A DNA stretch of 64,000 nt. Origin: Alphaproteobacteria bacterium (GTDB taxonomy: Bacteria; Pseudomonadota; Alphaproteobacteria; Puniceispirillales; UBA1172). Location: assembly GCA_016778985.1 (NCBI GenBank), contig JADHOM010000004.1:1-64000 (forward strand), written 5' to 3'. Shown here piece after piece: positions 7,057 through 18,971 of the stretch (positions within the stretch are counted from its first letter, which is position 1; the number at the start of each line of letters is the position of its first letter). A model generated the notes under the pieces. It was given only the letters and a program-made list of their open reading frames with translations, was not told the origin of the DNA and did not search any database. The position numbers and the translations under genes are program-made.

Positions 7057-8643
7057 ATGAAAAATATTTTTAAGGGTAGCCTTGTTGCGCTAGCTCTAAT
7101 ATTGAGCAGTGTTGCGGCAAAGGCACAAGAAGCAGGAGGCACGTTAGCCTTTCTAGTTCAGCCAGAGCCTCCAACACTTGCGTCATATGTATCAACATCT
7201 GGTCCAATTGGGCTGGTTATGCCGAAAGTATATGAAGGTCTGTTTGATTACGATAATGATGGCAAGATGGTGCCTATGCTTGCTGAAAGTTATGAGATGA
7301 GTGCTGACGGCAAGACAGTCACATTCAATTTAAGAAAAGGCGTACGCTGGCATGATGGTGAGCCATTCACTTCGGCTGACGTCAAGTTTACTATTTTAGA
7401 AGTGTTGAAAAAAGTTCATCCACGCGGCCCTAATTCTTTCCGCGAAGTAAGCCGTATCGACACTCCAGACGATCACACAGCAATTTTTCATCTTGATAAT
7501 CCGGCGCCTTATATGATGCGTTCATTTTCGGCATATGAATCGCCTATGGTTCCTATGCACCTGTTAGAAGGTCAGGATATCAAGTCTGCGCCATTGGCTA
7601 ATAATCCTGTTGGTACAGGGCCGTTTAAGTTTGTTGAGTGGAAAAAAGGTCAGTATATTCGTCTTGATAAAAATGAAGATTACTGGCAAGAGGGCTTGCC
7701 CTATCTTGACAGGATTGTTGGCCGCTTCATTCCCGATGCGTCAACCAGAACGGCCGCCATGGAAAATGGTGAAGTCATGTATGCCGCCTATAATGCTATT
7801 CCAAATATTGATGCCGTTCGGCTCAAAGAACGCGATGATATTGATGTAACAACTGACGGCTATTCCATGATTAACCCGATGGCATTGATTGAGTTCAATA
7901 CCAAAGAGGGGCCATTTGTTGACCCTGCTATCCGCCGCGCAATTTCGACGGCAATTGATCGCCGGTTCATGATTGATACCATTTTCTTCGGTTATGGAAA
8001 GCCTGCGACAAGCGCGTTGAGCAGTAACTATAAGGCGACGAACTTGCATGCTGAAATGCCTAACTATCCCGAAACAGGTGATGTCGATGCTGCCAATGCC
8101 ATGCTCGATGCCGCTGGATATGCTAGAGATGGTGATGGTGTCCGCATGCGCGCGGTACTTGATATTATTCCTTATGGTGAAGATTGGCGCCGGGCAGGGG
8201 AATATCTAAAGCAGGCCATGGGCGATATCGGAATTGAGATTGAGTTAAGATACGAAGACGTTCCAACTTGGTTGAAGCGTGTCTATCATAACTATGATTT
8301 CGAAATGAATGTGAACTACTTCTATCAATTGCCAGACCCTGTGCTGGGTGTTCACCGTCATTATGGCACTAATCAAATTCGTCAAGGTACGCACTTTGTT
8401 AACTCATCACGGTATAGCAACCCTGAACTTGATGCGCTGTTAGATTCTGGATCAAAAGAACCAGATGCCGCTAAGCGGACAGCAACTTATCAAGAGATTC
8501 AGGAAATTTTGGCTAATGATATGCCAGTTGTTAACCTCTTTGAGCTTGAGTTCCTGACTGTCTATAACACGGAACTGAAAGGCGCATATGGCTCTGCCAT
8601 GGGTGCATATGGGTCATTCAGAGAAGCTTGGCTTGAAGACTAA
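7057..8643 (+). CDS. Dipeptide/oligopeptide ABC transporter, substrate-binding protein
   Basis: 528-residue family 5 extracellular solute-binding protein (DppA/OppA type). It has an N-terminal Sec signal peptide (MKNIFKGSLVALALILSSV, cleavage near AKAQ-EA) and typical landmarks VPMLAESYEMSADGKTVTF, LRKGVRWHDGEPFTSADV, NNPVGTGPFKFVEW and AIDRRFMID. It captures peptides or related amides in the periplasm for the permeases encoded next. The actual ligand is unknown; neighbours (D-cysteine desulfhydrase-like enzyme, amidase, dimethylformamidase-like protein) hint at modified amides or D-residue peptides. The start ATG is preceded by TGGGAG. A strong hairpin follows the stop, which would keep this mRNA segment more abundant than the rest of the operon. 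Confidence 0.88.
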   Translation: MKNIFKGSLVALALILSSVAAKAQEAGGTLAFLVQPEPPTLASYVSTSGPIGLVMPKVYEGLFDYDNDGKMVPMLAESYEMSADGKTVTFNLRKGVRWHDGEPFTSADVKFTILEVLKKVHPRGPNSFREVSRIDTPDDHTAIFHLDNPAPYMMRSFSAYESPMVPMHLLEGQDIKSAPLANNPVGTGPFKFVEWKKGQYIRLDKNEDYWQEGLPYLDRIVGRFIPDASTRTAAMENGEVMYAAYNAIPNIDAVRLKERDDIDVTTDGYSMINPMALIEFNTKEGPFVDPAIRRAISTAIDRRFMIDTIFFGYGKPATSALSSNYKATNLHAEMPNYPETGDVDAANAMLDAAGYARDGDGVRMRAVLDIIPYGEDWRRAGEYLKQAMGDIGIEIELRYEDVPTWLKRVYHNYDFEMNVNYFYQLPDPVLGVHRHYGTNQIRQGTHFVNSSRYSNPELDALLDSGSKEPDAAKRTATYQEIQEILANDMPVVNLFELEFLTVYNTELKGAYGSAMGAYGSFREAWLED

Positions 8644-8652
8644 AATATATCG

Positions 8653-8683
8653 TTATCGAGCCAGTCTGATGCTGGCTCGATAA
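8653..8683 (+). terminator. Hairpin between binding protein and permease genes
   Basis: Perfect 12-bp stem TTATCGAGCCAG (8653-8664) / CTGGCTCGATAA (8672-8683), 7-nt loop, followed by TATCATTTTTTG. It has the form of an intrinsic terminator or 3'-stabilising hairpin located inside the operon, so partial termination is likely. Confidence 0.75.
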
Positions 8684-8743
8684 TATCATTTTTTGAATTA
8701 TTGTTTAAAGCTTCTAAAATCCTATCTATGGTAATAATTGATC

Positions 8744-9730
8744 ATGACGCGTTCCAGCAAAATCTTTAGATTTGTTTTAAAACGACTGCTTCAAGGAATT
8801 CCGATTATCCTTGCCATTGTCATTATCAATTTCTTCTTACTTAATATGGCAGATGGTGACGCGGTTGATGTTCTGGCCGGCGAAGCAGGTTCAGCAACAC
8901 CCGAATATATGGCAGAGTTAAGAGCTAAGTTTGGCCTAGATCAACCCTTGCCGGTTCAGCTCTTTGTCTATTTGAAAAATGTTGTTGTCCTTGATCTCGG
9001 ATATTCCTTCCGCCATGACATGCCTGTTAGTGAGCTGATTGTTGACCGTTTCTGGCCAACCGCATTATTAATGGTCAGCACGATATTATTAGCAGTTGGC
9101 TTTGGTATTTTGCTGGGTCTGCTCGCCGCTATGCGCCTAAATACATGGAAGGACGCGGTCATTACTGTGTTTGCTCTGATCACTTATGCGACCCCGTTAT
9201 TCTGGGTCGGCTTGATGATGATTGTTGTATTTTCGCTTAACTTGGGCTGGTTTCCGACAAGCGGAATGGAAAATGTTGCAGCATTTTATGAGGGCTGGGA
9301 CAGGGTCAAAGATATCGCTGTCCATCTTGTCTTACCGACGATTACGTTGTCACTGTTTTATCTAGCGCTTTATACACGCATGATGAGGGCGTCGATGCTC
9401 GAACAATATGGTCAGGATTATGTGATCACGGCTCGTGCTAAAGGGTTAACCGAGCGGCGGATTACTTTTGTTCATGTCTTGCGCAATGCTCTCTTGCCTG
9501 TGGTGACAATGGCAGGGGTGCAGGTTGGCGCTCTTATTGGTGGGTCGGTAATTGTTGAATCTGTTTTTGCGTGGCCGGGGCTTGGTATGCTGGCCTTTGA
9601 ATCGCTTTTTGCTCGTGATCTCAATCTTCTGCTTGGGATTTTTCTCTTATCTTCTGTTCTTGTTATCGTCGTTAATTTGATCGTTGATATTATTTATAGT
9701 TTGCTTGATCCAAGAATAGAGGTGTCCTAA
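8744..9730 (+). CDS. Dipeptide/oligopeptide ABC transporter permease (DppB type)
   Basis: 328-residue inner-membrane permease of the DppB/OppB family. After a short cytoplasmic arm (MTRSSKIFRFVLKRLLQGIP) it has six hydrophobic helices, the long periplasmic loop after helix 1 typical of DppB, and the cytoplasmic EAA loop DYVITARAKGLTERRITFVHVLRNALLP that contacts the ATPase. The C-terminus DIIYSLLDPRIEVS is a family signature. The chosen ATG 8744 lies two codons inside a TTG alternative at 8738. It works with the next two genes and the binding protein to import peptides. Confidence 0.88.
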   Translation: MTRSSKIFRFVLKRLLQGIPIILAIVIINFFLLNMADGDAVDVLAGEAGSATPEYMAELRAKFGLDQPLPVQLFVYLKNVVVLDLGYSFRHDMPVSELIVDRFWPTALLMVSTILLAVGFGILLGLLAAMRLNTWKDAVITVFALITYATPLFWVGLMMIVVFSLNLGWFPTSGMENVAAFYEGWDRVKDIAVHLVLPTITLSLFYLALYTRMMRASMLEQYGQDYVITARAKGLTERRITFVHVLRNALLPVVTMAGVQVGALIGGSVIVESVFAWPGLGMLAFESLFARDLNLLLGIFLLSSVLVIVVNLIVDIIYSLLDPRIEVS

Positions 9731-9732
9731 TC

Positions 9733-10566
9733 ATGCTGGCCTTTTGGCACAGGTATAAGAGAAACCGCTCTGCCGTGTTTGGTTTAGTCGTCATTGTTCT
9801 CGTCGTATTGATGGCGGCAACAGCAGATTTTCTTTATCCATTTGATCCCTTTCGATTGGCTGGTAAGCCATTATCAGCGCCGGGAACAAATGGCTTTCTA
9901 CTAGGCAGCGATTCCCTCGGCCGTGATGTTGCCGCAGGCATTGTTCATGGGGCTAAAACCAGCCTTTTAATTGGTCTCATTGCTACCCTTGTCGCGGTGT
10001 TTATTGGTATCCTATTTGGCGCATTGTCCGGATATTACGGCGGCCAACTTGATAATATGCTGATGCGGATTACAGAGATTTTTCAGACAATCCCATCATT
10101 CATTTTTGCTATTCTTCTGGTTGCTATTCTCAAGCCATCAATTTACAGCGTTGTCATTGCCATATCTGTGGTGTCATGGCCGGGGGTGGCGCGGCTGGTA
10201 CGAGGTGAGTTTTTGTCATTGAAGAGCCGTGAGTTTGTGCAAGCCTGCCATACTTTAGGCATGAGTGATTTGCGTATCATGTTGCGCGAGATACTGCCAA
10301 ATTGTCTAAGCCCGATCATCGTTATTGGCTCGCTTATGGTGGCGACGGCGATTTTGATTGAAAGCGGCTTGTCTTTTTTAGGATTGGGTGATCCCAATAT
10401 TATGAGTTGGGGATTTCAAATTGGTGCTGGCCGAACGATGCTGCGTTCTGCTTGGTGGGTATGTACTTTTCCGGGCGTTGCCATTCTTATCACAGTATTA
10501 GCTATTAACTTGGTTGGCGAAGGCTTAAATGATGCGTTAAACCCACGCTTAAGAGAGAGAAATTGA
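9733..10566 (+). CDS. Dipeptide/oligopeptide ABC transporter permease (DppC type)
   Basis: 277-residue DppC/OppC-family permease. The N-terminal HRYKRNRSAVFGLVVIV and LLGSDSLGRDV are characteristic of DppC, and the EAA loop reads EFVQACHTLGMSDLRIMLREILPN, followed by SGLSFLGLGDP. About six membrane helices. It starts 2 nt after the DppB stop, and its own TGA overlaps the TTG start of the ATPase gene (TTGA), giving tight translational coupling. The C-terminal [19 protein letters not shown] is also a family signature. Confidence 0.88.
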   Translation: MLAFWHRYKRNRSAVFGLVVIVLVVLMAATADFLYPFDPFRLAGKPLSAPGTNGFLLGSDSLGRDVAAGIVHGAKTSLLIGLIATLVAVFIGILFGALSGYYGGQLDNMLMRITEIFQTIPSFIFAILLVAILKPSIYSVVIAISVVSWPGVARLVRGEFLSLKSREFVQACHTLGMSDLRIMLREILPNCLSPIIVIGSLMVATAILIESGLSFLGLGDPNIMSWGFQIGAGRTMLRSAWWVCTFPGVAILITVLAINLVGEGLNDALNPRLRERN

Positions 10567-12248
10567 AACAAAAGCTTCTTAATATTAGTGACCTTCATAT
10601 TGAGCTTCCCGAAGGATCGGATCGTCAATATGCCATACAGAAGGTTGACCTTGAGCTTAAGCAAGGGGAAACCTTATGCGTTGTTGGTGAGAGCGGTTCA
10701 GGCAAGTCGCTGACAGCGCGCGCTATTATGGGACTTTTGCCAGAGCCGCATGTGCGGGTCTCAAATGGTGAGATTATTTTTAATGGCGAGGATATTACTA
10801 AAGTCAGTTATGAGCGGCTTCGTGATTTGCGCGGCAGTGAAATATCAATGATCTTTCAAGAGCCTATGACAGCATTAAATCCGGTTATGTCTATCGGTTC
10901 ACAAATTGATGAGATTTTTCGCTATCATGTTAGCATGTCAAAGGCCGAACGTCAGAAACGGGCAATAGAATTGCTTGCTGATGTTAATCTGCCTAACCCG
11001 ACACAGATTATGAATGCCTATCCCCATGAATTATCGGGTGGGCAAAGACAGCGTGCCATGATTGCTATGGCATTGGCGCTAAAACCGCAAATCCTTATCG
11101 CTGATGAGCCGACAACAGCCCTTGATGTGACAACACAAGCGCAAATTCTAAAGCTGATCAAAGATATGCAAACCGTCTATGATACGGGTGTTTTGTTTAT
11201 CACCCATGATTTTGGTGTTGTTGCAGATATTGCTGATCGGGTTGCCGTGATGCAACATGGAATTGTCGTCGAAAGCGGAACAGTTAAACAGGTTCTCAAT
11301 AATCCTAAACATCCCTATACCAAGGCGTTGATTAGCGCTGTGCCAAGCCTCACCCCGCGCAAGGCTAAAACCATATCAAAGGAAAAGGTGCTAGAGGTCA
11401 AAGATGTTAGCAAGACTTTTGGCGGTGGCCGTGGGCTGTTTGGGTTTGGCAAACCTTCGCGTCAGGTCGATGCTTTGAAAAATGTTACCCTTGATCTTTA
11501 TAATGGGGAAACTCTTGGTGTGGTTGGCGAAAGCGGCTCAGGCAAATCAACGCTTGCCCGCTGTATTATCCGTCTGATGGACACAGATGCCGGCGCCATT
11601 ACCATTGAAGGAACCCAGATTAATCTGCTTAAGCGCAAAGCTATGCGGACATGGCGTAATAAGATTCAGATGGTCTTTCAAGACCCGTTTGCCTCTCTCA
11701 ATCCCCGCATAAGGGTTGGTGATATTATCGCGCAAGGGCCAATTACTCAAGGCGTTGCGCGGGAAGACGCGTTAAAAAGAGCGCGCGAATTGATATCTAT
11801 TGTTGGTCTTGATGACAGATCATTTGAGCGTTACCCGCATGAGTTTTCTGGCGGCCAGCGTCAACGCATAGGCATTGCCCGATCATTAGCCTTGAAGCCA
11901 GAAATTTTGATTGCTGATGAGCCGGTTTCCGCCTTGGATGTCTCGATACAGTCGCAAATACTTGATTTGCTAGATGATATTCGTGAACAGATGAAATTAT
12001 CAATGATCTTTATTACCCATGATCTGCGTGTTGCTGCACAAGTTTGCGACAGAATGGCAGTGATGCAATATGGTGAGGTTGTCGAGGTCGGCAAGACGAA
12101 AGATATTTTTGCTAATCCGCAGCATAACTACACCATTGATTTGCTATCCGCTGTTCCTGGAAAAGACTGGAAAGGCATTTCACCTACTGTCAATGCTGGC
12201 AAATCCAAAGCCAAAGCCAAACCGAAAAGCCGAAGCAAAACGTCTTAA
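10563..12248 (+). CDS. Fused DppD-DppF ATPase of the peptide ABC transporter
   Basis: 561 residues with two complete nucleotide-binding domains in one chain, as in GsiA/YejF-type proteins. NBD1: Walker [12 protein letters not shown], signature [12 protein letters not shown], Walker [13 protein letters not shown], switch ITHDFG. NBD2: [41 protein letters not shown]. An oligopeptide-transporter C-terminal segment links them near [12 protein letters not shown]. The start is TTG 10563, overlapping the permease stop; no ATG is available near it. The last 18 residues are a Lys/Ser-rich basic tail ([14 protein letters not shown]), unusual and perhaps lipid- or RNA-contacting. It powers uptake by the two permeases. 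Confidence 0.88.
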   Translation: MKQKLLNISDLHIELPEGSDRQYAIQKVDLELKQGETLCVVGESGSGKSLTARAIMGLLPEPHVRVSNGEIIFNGEDITKVSYERLRDLRGSEISMIFQEPMTALNPVMSIGSQIDEIFRYHVSMSKAERQKRAIELLADVNLPNPTQIMNAYPHELSGGQRQRAMIAMALALKPQILIADEPTTALDVTTQAQILKLIKDMQTVYDTGVLFITHDFGVVADIADRVAVMQHGIVVESGTVKQVLNNPKHPYTKALISAVPSLTPRKAKTISKEKVLEVKDVSKTFGGGRGLFGFGKPSRQVDALKNVTLDLYNGETLGVVGESGSGKSTLARCIIRLMDTDAGAITIEGTQINLLKRKAMRTWRNKIQMVFQDPFASLNPRIRVGDIIAQGPITQGVAREDALKRARELISIVGLDDRSFERYPHEFSGGQRQRIGIARSLALKPEILIADEPVSALDVSIQSQILDLLDDIREQMKLSMIFITHDLRVAAQVCDRMAVMQYGEVVEVGKTKDIFANPQHNYTIDLLSAVPGKDWKGISPTVNAGKSKAKAKPKSRSKTS

Positions 12249-12275
12249 TTCATTATTCGATTAGCAGAGCGTTCA

Positions 12276-13658
12276 ATGACACATCCATTAGGAACTATTG
12301 CATCACTATCGAAAGCTTATAAAGATGGCGCCTTAACCGCAACCGAGTCGGTAGCGGCGCATCTGGATCAAATCCAAAAATATGATACGACATTAGGTGC
12401 TTATCAGTCGCTATTTCCTGATGAAGCCATGCAAATGGCAAGCGCAACAGACCAAGCGATAAGGGCTGGATATCGGCTTGGCCCATTGCATGGCATTCCA
12501 TTTGCCCTGAAGGATATCTTTCATCTTGCCGGAACGGTTTGCACTAACGGTGCCAAGCCTTTTTTGGATCATAAATCGACCATGACAGGGACGGTTGTGA
12601 AGCGTCTTATTGCTGCTGGCGGGATTATCCTTGGTAAGTCTAAAACAGTCGAACATGCCTTTGGCGGCTGGGGCACTAATCAACAGATGGGAACGCCGTG
12701 GAATCCTTGGGATATGCGAAATCATCGTATTCCCGGTGGCTCATCCTCTGGATCAGCGGTCGCAACAGCGGCGGCTATGGCGGTATGCGGCATAGGCTCG
12801 GATACTGGCGGTTCGGTCAGACTTCCTGCTGGGTTTTGCGGCCTAACAGGGCTCAAAGTGACAGAAGCACAATTGCCTTGTGATGGCATTATGCCATTGT
12901 CGCAAACATTGGATACACCGGGCCCAATCACACAGACAGTCACTGATGCGATCATCCTTTATGAGGTGATGCGCGGCCGCGCCGGCGCTGATATTGATGA
13001 TGACATGAGCTCCGGCCAAGGGCTATTTGGGGAAGCTAGCAAGGGCGTCAAGGGACTGCGTATTGGCGCCATAGATGATCAAGAAAGAGCGCATTGCTCG
13101 CTTGAGGTTTTGGCTGAATATGATCGCGTCTGTGATATTTTGAAGCAACTCGGCGCCACTATCGAAGTTATTTCAACCCCGATGAGCTATACCGAATGTG
13201 CAGATATGAATGGTCAGATAACAGCGATTGAAGCCTATCATAATCACGGGGCGTTATATGATGATCTTAGCGCGCCACTAGACGAAGATGTTCGCAAGCG
13301 CGTCTTGTCAGGCAAAGCAAGACTTGCCGATGTCTATATCAATTTGCTGCAAAATCGACAGCAACATATAGCTATATGGTTATCATCTATGGCTCAATAT
13401 GATGCTCTGGTGACGCCATCTATCGCAACGACAGCACCAAAAATTACCGATGCTGATCAAGATACTACGCCCGGGCATTTTACCCGTCCCTTTAATTATT
13501 TGGGGACGTGTGGGTTAAGTCTGCCAACAGGACTGTCTGATGCAGGGCTGCCATTTTCTCTTCAGGTCATTGGGAAACCGCATGATGAAGCGATGTGTAT
13601 TCGGATTGGACAGAGCATTGAGGCGGCGATTAAACCGATCGGCAGACCAAGCCTGTAA
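12276..13658 (+). CDS. Amidase signature family hydrolase
   Basis: 460-residue amidase with the Ser-cisSer-Lys triad: Lys in PFALKDIFHLAG (about residue 78), GGSSSGSAVATAAAMAVCGIGSDTGGSVRLPA containing both serines, and the C-terminal PFNYLGTCGLSLPTGL. Such enzymes hydrolyse carboxamides to acids and ammonia in the cytoplasm. It is annotated in many genomes as GatA-like, but no GatB/GatC accompanies it, so tRNA amidotransferase function is unlikely. It follows the transporter ATPase by 27 nt and is probably co-transcribed with it, suggesting action on the imported amide. Convergent with the dimethylformamidase-like gene. The substrate is not deducible. Confidence 0.82.
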   Translation: MTHPLGTIASLSKAYKDGALTATESVAAHLDQIQKYDTTLGAYQSLFPDEAMQMASATDQAIRAGYRLGPLHGIPFALKDIFHLAGTVCTNGAKPFLDHKSTMTGTVVKRLIAAGGIILGKSKTVEHAFGGWGTNQQMGTPWNPWDMRNHRIPGGSSSGSAVATAAAMAVCGIGSDTGGSVRLPAGFCGLTGLKVTEAQLPCDGIMPLSQTLDTPGPITQTVTDAIILYEVMRGRAGADIDDDMSSGQGLFGEASKGVKGLRIGAIDDQERAHCSLEVLAEYDRVCDILKQLGATIEVISTPMSYTECADMNGQITAIEAYHNHGALYDDLSAPLDEDVRKRVLSGKARLADVYINLLQNRQQHIAIWLSSMAQYDALVTPSIATTAPKITDADQDTTPGHFTRPFNYLGTCGLSLPTGLSDAGLPFSLQVIGKPHDEAMCIRIGQSIEAAIKPIGRPSL

Positions 13659-13674
13659 AATCAATTGATAAAGG

Positions 13675-15795
13675 CTATTCTGTAAATCGCTTAACAACAT
13701 TAAACAGCAGCCTTGACACATCATTGTCAAAATCATTCCAAGGCAGGCTTCCGCAAAAAGTGATTGATCCTGTTGAAAATACTTGTCCACCAGAAGCTGT
13801 TTTGAAATAAATCATATCAGCACGTTTGGCATCACTCTCACTACCGCCAGACAGATTGGTCAAATGGGTTAGATGCTCTTCGGGGACAAGCATAAACTCA
13901 TTCGCAAATGACTGCGCCAGCAATGTTATGTTATGGCTGTCTTCTAGGGACGGGTCAATACGGTCTAATTCAAACCCTGCGGCGCCATTACCGCTAAAGC
14001 CAAAATCGCCAATATCGTCACTTTCTATCCCATCAAAAAGCCAGTCAAACTCAGCGTCAAAGCAAGTCCGTTTATAGGGATGGCCGTCAAACACACCTTG
14101 CGCCGCGAAGCCAATACCAACAAGCTGTTGTGGGGGCCGCCCATTGCGCCGCCATAATCCCCCATAGGAGCCATCAAAACTATGATAATATTCACCAGGT
14201 TTTGATGCCCATGCCCGCAATCCGTCTTCGGCACGCCTGATTTCTAATAAATCAGGATCATCGTGATGGCGAACGATTTTCCAGTAAAACCCATTGCCGC
14301 CAAGATAGAGCAAATTCCCCCCCTGATCACGATAGTCCATTAACGCATTAAGCATATGTTGCGTATGGTATTCAGGGTGGGAGCCGGTGGCGACAGCAGC
14401 ATATCCAGCGATTGCCGCAACCCCCTCACGATCAAGCTCATCATCGGTAATAATATCATATTCAATATTGTGTTCATGAAGCCATGAAATGAGATGGCTA
14501 TCAGCTTGGAAATGCCTCAGCCCTGAACATTCCGCGTCACCAAAAGTGATGTAGCCCGGACGTAAATTGAACAGAGGTCTTTTATGCGAGGCGTGGCAAA
14601 TCCCGTACCCATCAGGATGATTATTATAAGTGGAAAGACCATATTCCCTATGCTTAGCGGGGTTATGCGGATATGCCCCCCAATCTGCGATGCGCTTTAG
14701 CCATCCATTATGAAAGTCAGGTCGCGCATGATTACCATAAATGGCATAGGTAAAGGTTGAGACCAATACACATAGTTTAGCGGTAGGTTTGGCTTTCGGC
14801 GCACAAACAAAAAACGGCATGGCATCTTCATGACCATCAGCGCGTATTTGCATAACATAAATCCCTGATGCCATATCTTTGGGGATGGAAAATGAAAAAC
14901 TGCTTTGCCAGTTAAAATCATAAATATCATCATCATGAAAATGAATGGCTGCATAATGTTCGGGGCAATGTTTCCAGCTAAACTCACTAGCATCCCAAAG
15001 GCTTCCGCAGACCCCGCGAGTTGGTGCGTTGACCAATATCAGCGTCTGGTCGTCATCGGCACTGACACTTGGCACTTTAAGTGAGGTCATGTTGTCAGCC
15101 AGATTCCATTCGGCAATGATGTCATTATCTATGGTGATTGATGGATGTTCAATTCTGCCATTGAAATGGTGTTGAGGGTGTTGCGCGGCTTTATCTGGCG
15201 ACGGCAGCTGTGCGGCAATAGTAAAAACATCATCAAGAGATATCGTATCTGCTGGCCAATCGAATTGACCGGATATGAACTGCGGCTCTGGCGTATTCGC
15301 GCTATCAATTGCCAGATGCATTTGCCCGGATATTTTGATTTCCGCCGTGATTTTATGCCATTTTCCAATATGAAGGGGGTGCTGCGATGCTATGCTATCT
15401 TTGCCATATCGCAAATTAACTTGGCCCTTAGCATCAATCCCCAGCCATAGCATTCCGATAGATAGGATCGTTTGATTTGCCCCTGTCAAATGGGTCGGCA
15501 TCACGGTCACTGAAAGACTGATGTGATCAGTAATATTATGCTGTAGGGCGGATGTTGTCTTGGCATAGGAGCCGGGGGAAAACTCTTGCTTTTCTATCTT
15601 AAACTCTTGCGGCGGGAACAGGGCATCACAATTGGTTTCAACAATGCCCATTCCAGCAGGATTAGGGTCAGCAGAAATAGAGCGCGTAAGATGAGCGCAA
15701 ACATTGTGATTGGTTTCATTGGAAACTTGAAAAGAAATCGTTTCACCCGGACGGACAGAAAGTCTGTCTGAGTAGCCAATACATTTTATACTCAT
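13675..15795 (-). CDS. N,N-dimethylformamidase large (beta) subunit family protein
   Basis: 706-residue protein resembling the large subunit of N,N-dimethylformamidase. Residues about 1-45 form a beta domain (SDRLSVRPGETISFQV); about 90-230 resemble a LamG/concanavalin-like sandwich; the C-terminal half has the catalytic region. STFTYAIYGN (Tyr353), the TYNNHPDGYG segment and GSHPEYHT (His473, Glu475) correspond to the tyrosines, His and Glu around the mononuclear Fe(III) in the Paracoccus enzyme. Start ATG 15795 is chosen because it has AGGGTGAG upstream and matches the family's N-terminus. The small alpha subunit (about 130 residues) is not seen adjacent, so the true substrate may differ (formamides or other N-acyl amines). 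Convergent with the amidase gene and divergent from the aminotransferase. Confidence 0.78.
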   Translation of the reverse strand: MSIKCIGYSDRLSVRPGETISFQVSNETNHNVCAHLTRSISADPNPAGMGIVETNCDALFPPQEFKIEKQEFSPGSYAKTTSALQHNITDHISLSVTVMPTHLTGANQTILSIGMLWLGIDAKGQVNLRYGKDSIASQHPLHIGKWHKITAEIKISGQMHLAIDSANTPEPQFISGQFDWPADTISLDDVFTIAAQLPSPDKAAQHPQHHFNGRIEHPSITIDNDIIAEWNLADNMTSLKVPSVSADDDQTLILVNAPTRGVCGSLWDASEFSWKHCPEHYAAIHFHDDDIYDFNWQSSFSFSIPKDMASGIYVMQIRADGHEDAMPFFVCAPKAKPTAKLCVLVSTFTYAIYGNHARPDFHNGWLKRIADWGAYPHNPAKHREYGLSTYNNHPDGYGICHASHKRPLFNLRPGYITFGDAECSGLRHFQADSHLISWLHEHNIEYDIITDDELDREGVAAIAGYAAVATGSHPEYHTQHMLNALMDYRDQGGNLLYLGGNGFYWKIVRHHDDPDLLEIRRAEDGLRAWASKPGEYYHSFDGSYGGLWRRNGRPPQQLVGIGFAAQGVFDGHPYKRTCFDAEFDWLFDGIESDDIGDFGFSGNGAAGFELDRIDPSLEDSHNITLLAQSFANEFMLVPEEHLTHLTNLSGGSESDAKRADMIYFKTASGGQVFSTGSITFCGSLPWNDFDNDVSRLLFNVVKRFTE

Positions 15796-15966
15796 ATGTC
15801 TCACCCTTACTGCTTGAACATTCCAGCACCAGTCTTTGATTAGGGATAAAATGTTAGAGGGAATTATAGTGTGAGTAAATATTATCTTAGTGACAGGCAT
15901 GATTATTTCACAACATAATTAGCTGGCTTAAACAGGGGGCAAGAGAGACATGCAGGAAAGGCGAGC

Positions 15967-16914
15967 ATGACAGATAAATCAAGTCCTGACCTCAATTCTG
16001 ATCAGCAGTCCGATCTGGCGCATGGTGCGGCTTGGATGAAGGGCCGTGTGATACCTATCGCTCAGGCCAGCATACCTGTTAATGACTGGGGTCTTGTCCA
16101 TTCTGATATTACCTATGATGTTGTGCCAGTGATTGATGGGGCATTTTTTCGCCTCGACGATTATCTGGATAGGTTTTTTGCATCTATGGCAAGTTTAAGA
16201 CTTGATCCAGAAATGGATAGGGCGTCTATCATTCAGGCTTTGCATCATATGGTTGGTCTGGCCGGGCTTCGTGATGCTTATGTGGCGATGGTTTGTAGTC
16301 GAGGCACGCCAAAGATTGCTGGAACACGTGACCCTAGACAATGCCAGAATCATTTCTTTGCATGGTGTGTGCCGTATATTCATGTCATTAAGCCCGAAGT
16401 ATTGGCAAAGGGGGCGAGCGCCTGGATTGCCCAATCGGTGTTTCGTATTCCCGATGCCAGCATCAATCCTCTGGTTAAAAATTACCATTGGGGCGATTTC
16501 ACCAAAGGGCTGTTTGAGGCCAAAGATAACAATTATGAAACCGTGATTCTTGCCGATAGTGAGGGCTATATTACCGAAGGCCCGGGGTTTAATGTCTTTG
16601 CGGTCAAAGATGGTAAAATCATCACCTCAGATCATGGTGCGCTAGGGGGGATTAGCCGCCTGACAGTTCTTGAAATGGCGCAGCATCATAACATCATCTC
16701 AGAAATACGGCTGCTGACCATTGCCGAATTACTCAATGCTGATGAAGTGTTTATATCGTCATCAGGCGGCGGGGTTATGCCCATCACCAAAGTAAATGAA
16801 ACGATTTATGCCAATCATGCCTGCGGCCACATCACCGATATATTGCGCCAAACCTATTGGCAATGGGCAAGGCATGAGGCGTTCAGAACTGCCATCGCCT
16901 ATTTAGACCATTAA
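15967..16914 (+). CDS. Fold-type IV aminotransferase (branched-chain / D-amino acid aminotransferase-like)
   Basis: 315-residue class IV PLP aminotransferase. Landmarks are GRVIPIAQASIPVNDWGLVHSD, the Schiff-base lysine in NPLVKNYHWGDFTKGL, the ETVILADSEGYITEGPGFN phosphate-binding region, and FISSSGGGVMPITKVN at the C-terminus. Family members transfer amino groups between 2-oxoglutarate or pyruvate and branched-chain, D- or (R)-amine substrates. Length and motifs are like BCAT/DAAT, but the region after the lysine differs from E. coli IlvE, so a catabolic aminotransferase is more likely than valine/leucine synthesis. ATG 15967 has AGGAAAGG upstream. It stands alone, divergent from the dimethylformamidase-like gene and 288 nt before the phosphonate oxygenase pair. 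Confidence 0.78.
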   Translation: MTDKSSPDLNSDQQSDLAHGAAWMKGRVIPIAQASIPVNDWGLVHSDITYDVVPVIDGAFFRLDDYLDRFFASMASLRLDPEMDRASIIQALHHMVGLAGLRDAYVAMVCSRGTPKIAGTRDPRQCQNHFFAWCVPYIHVIKPEVLAKGASAWIAQSVFRIPDASINPLVKNYHWGDFTKGLFEAKDNNYETVILADSEGYITEGPGFNVFAVKDGKIITSDHGALGGISRLTVLEMAQHHNIISEIRLLTIAELLNADEVFISSSGGGVMPITKVNETIYANHACGHITDILRQTYWQWARHEAFRTAIAYLDH

Positions 16915-18965
<2,051 letters not shown>

Positions 18966-18971
18966 TCATCA

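Noticed and set aside
12276-13658. Annotation as GatA subunit of tRNA amidotransferase
   Set aside because: No GatB or GatC nearby, and three such amidases occur in the window; the catabolic context makes generic amidase the safer call.
15586-15771. Short open frames on the plus strand within the dimethylformamidase-like gene
   Set aside because: They lie wholly inside a well-supported long gene on the other strand and read as antisense noise.
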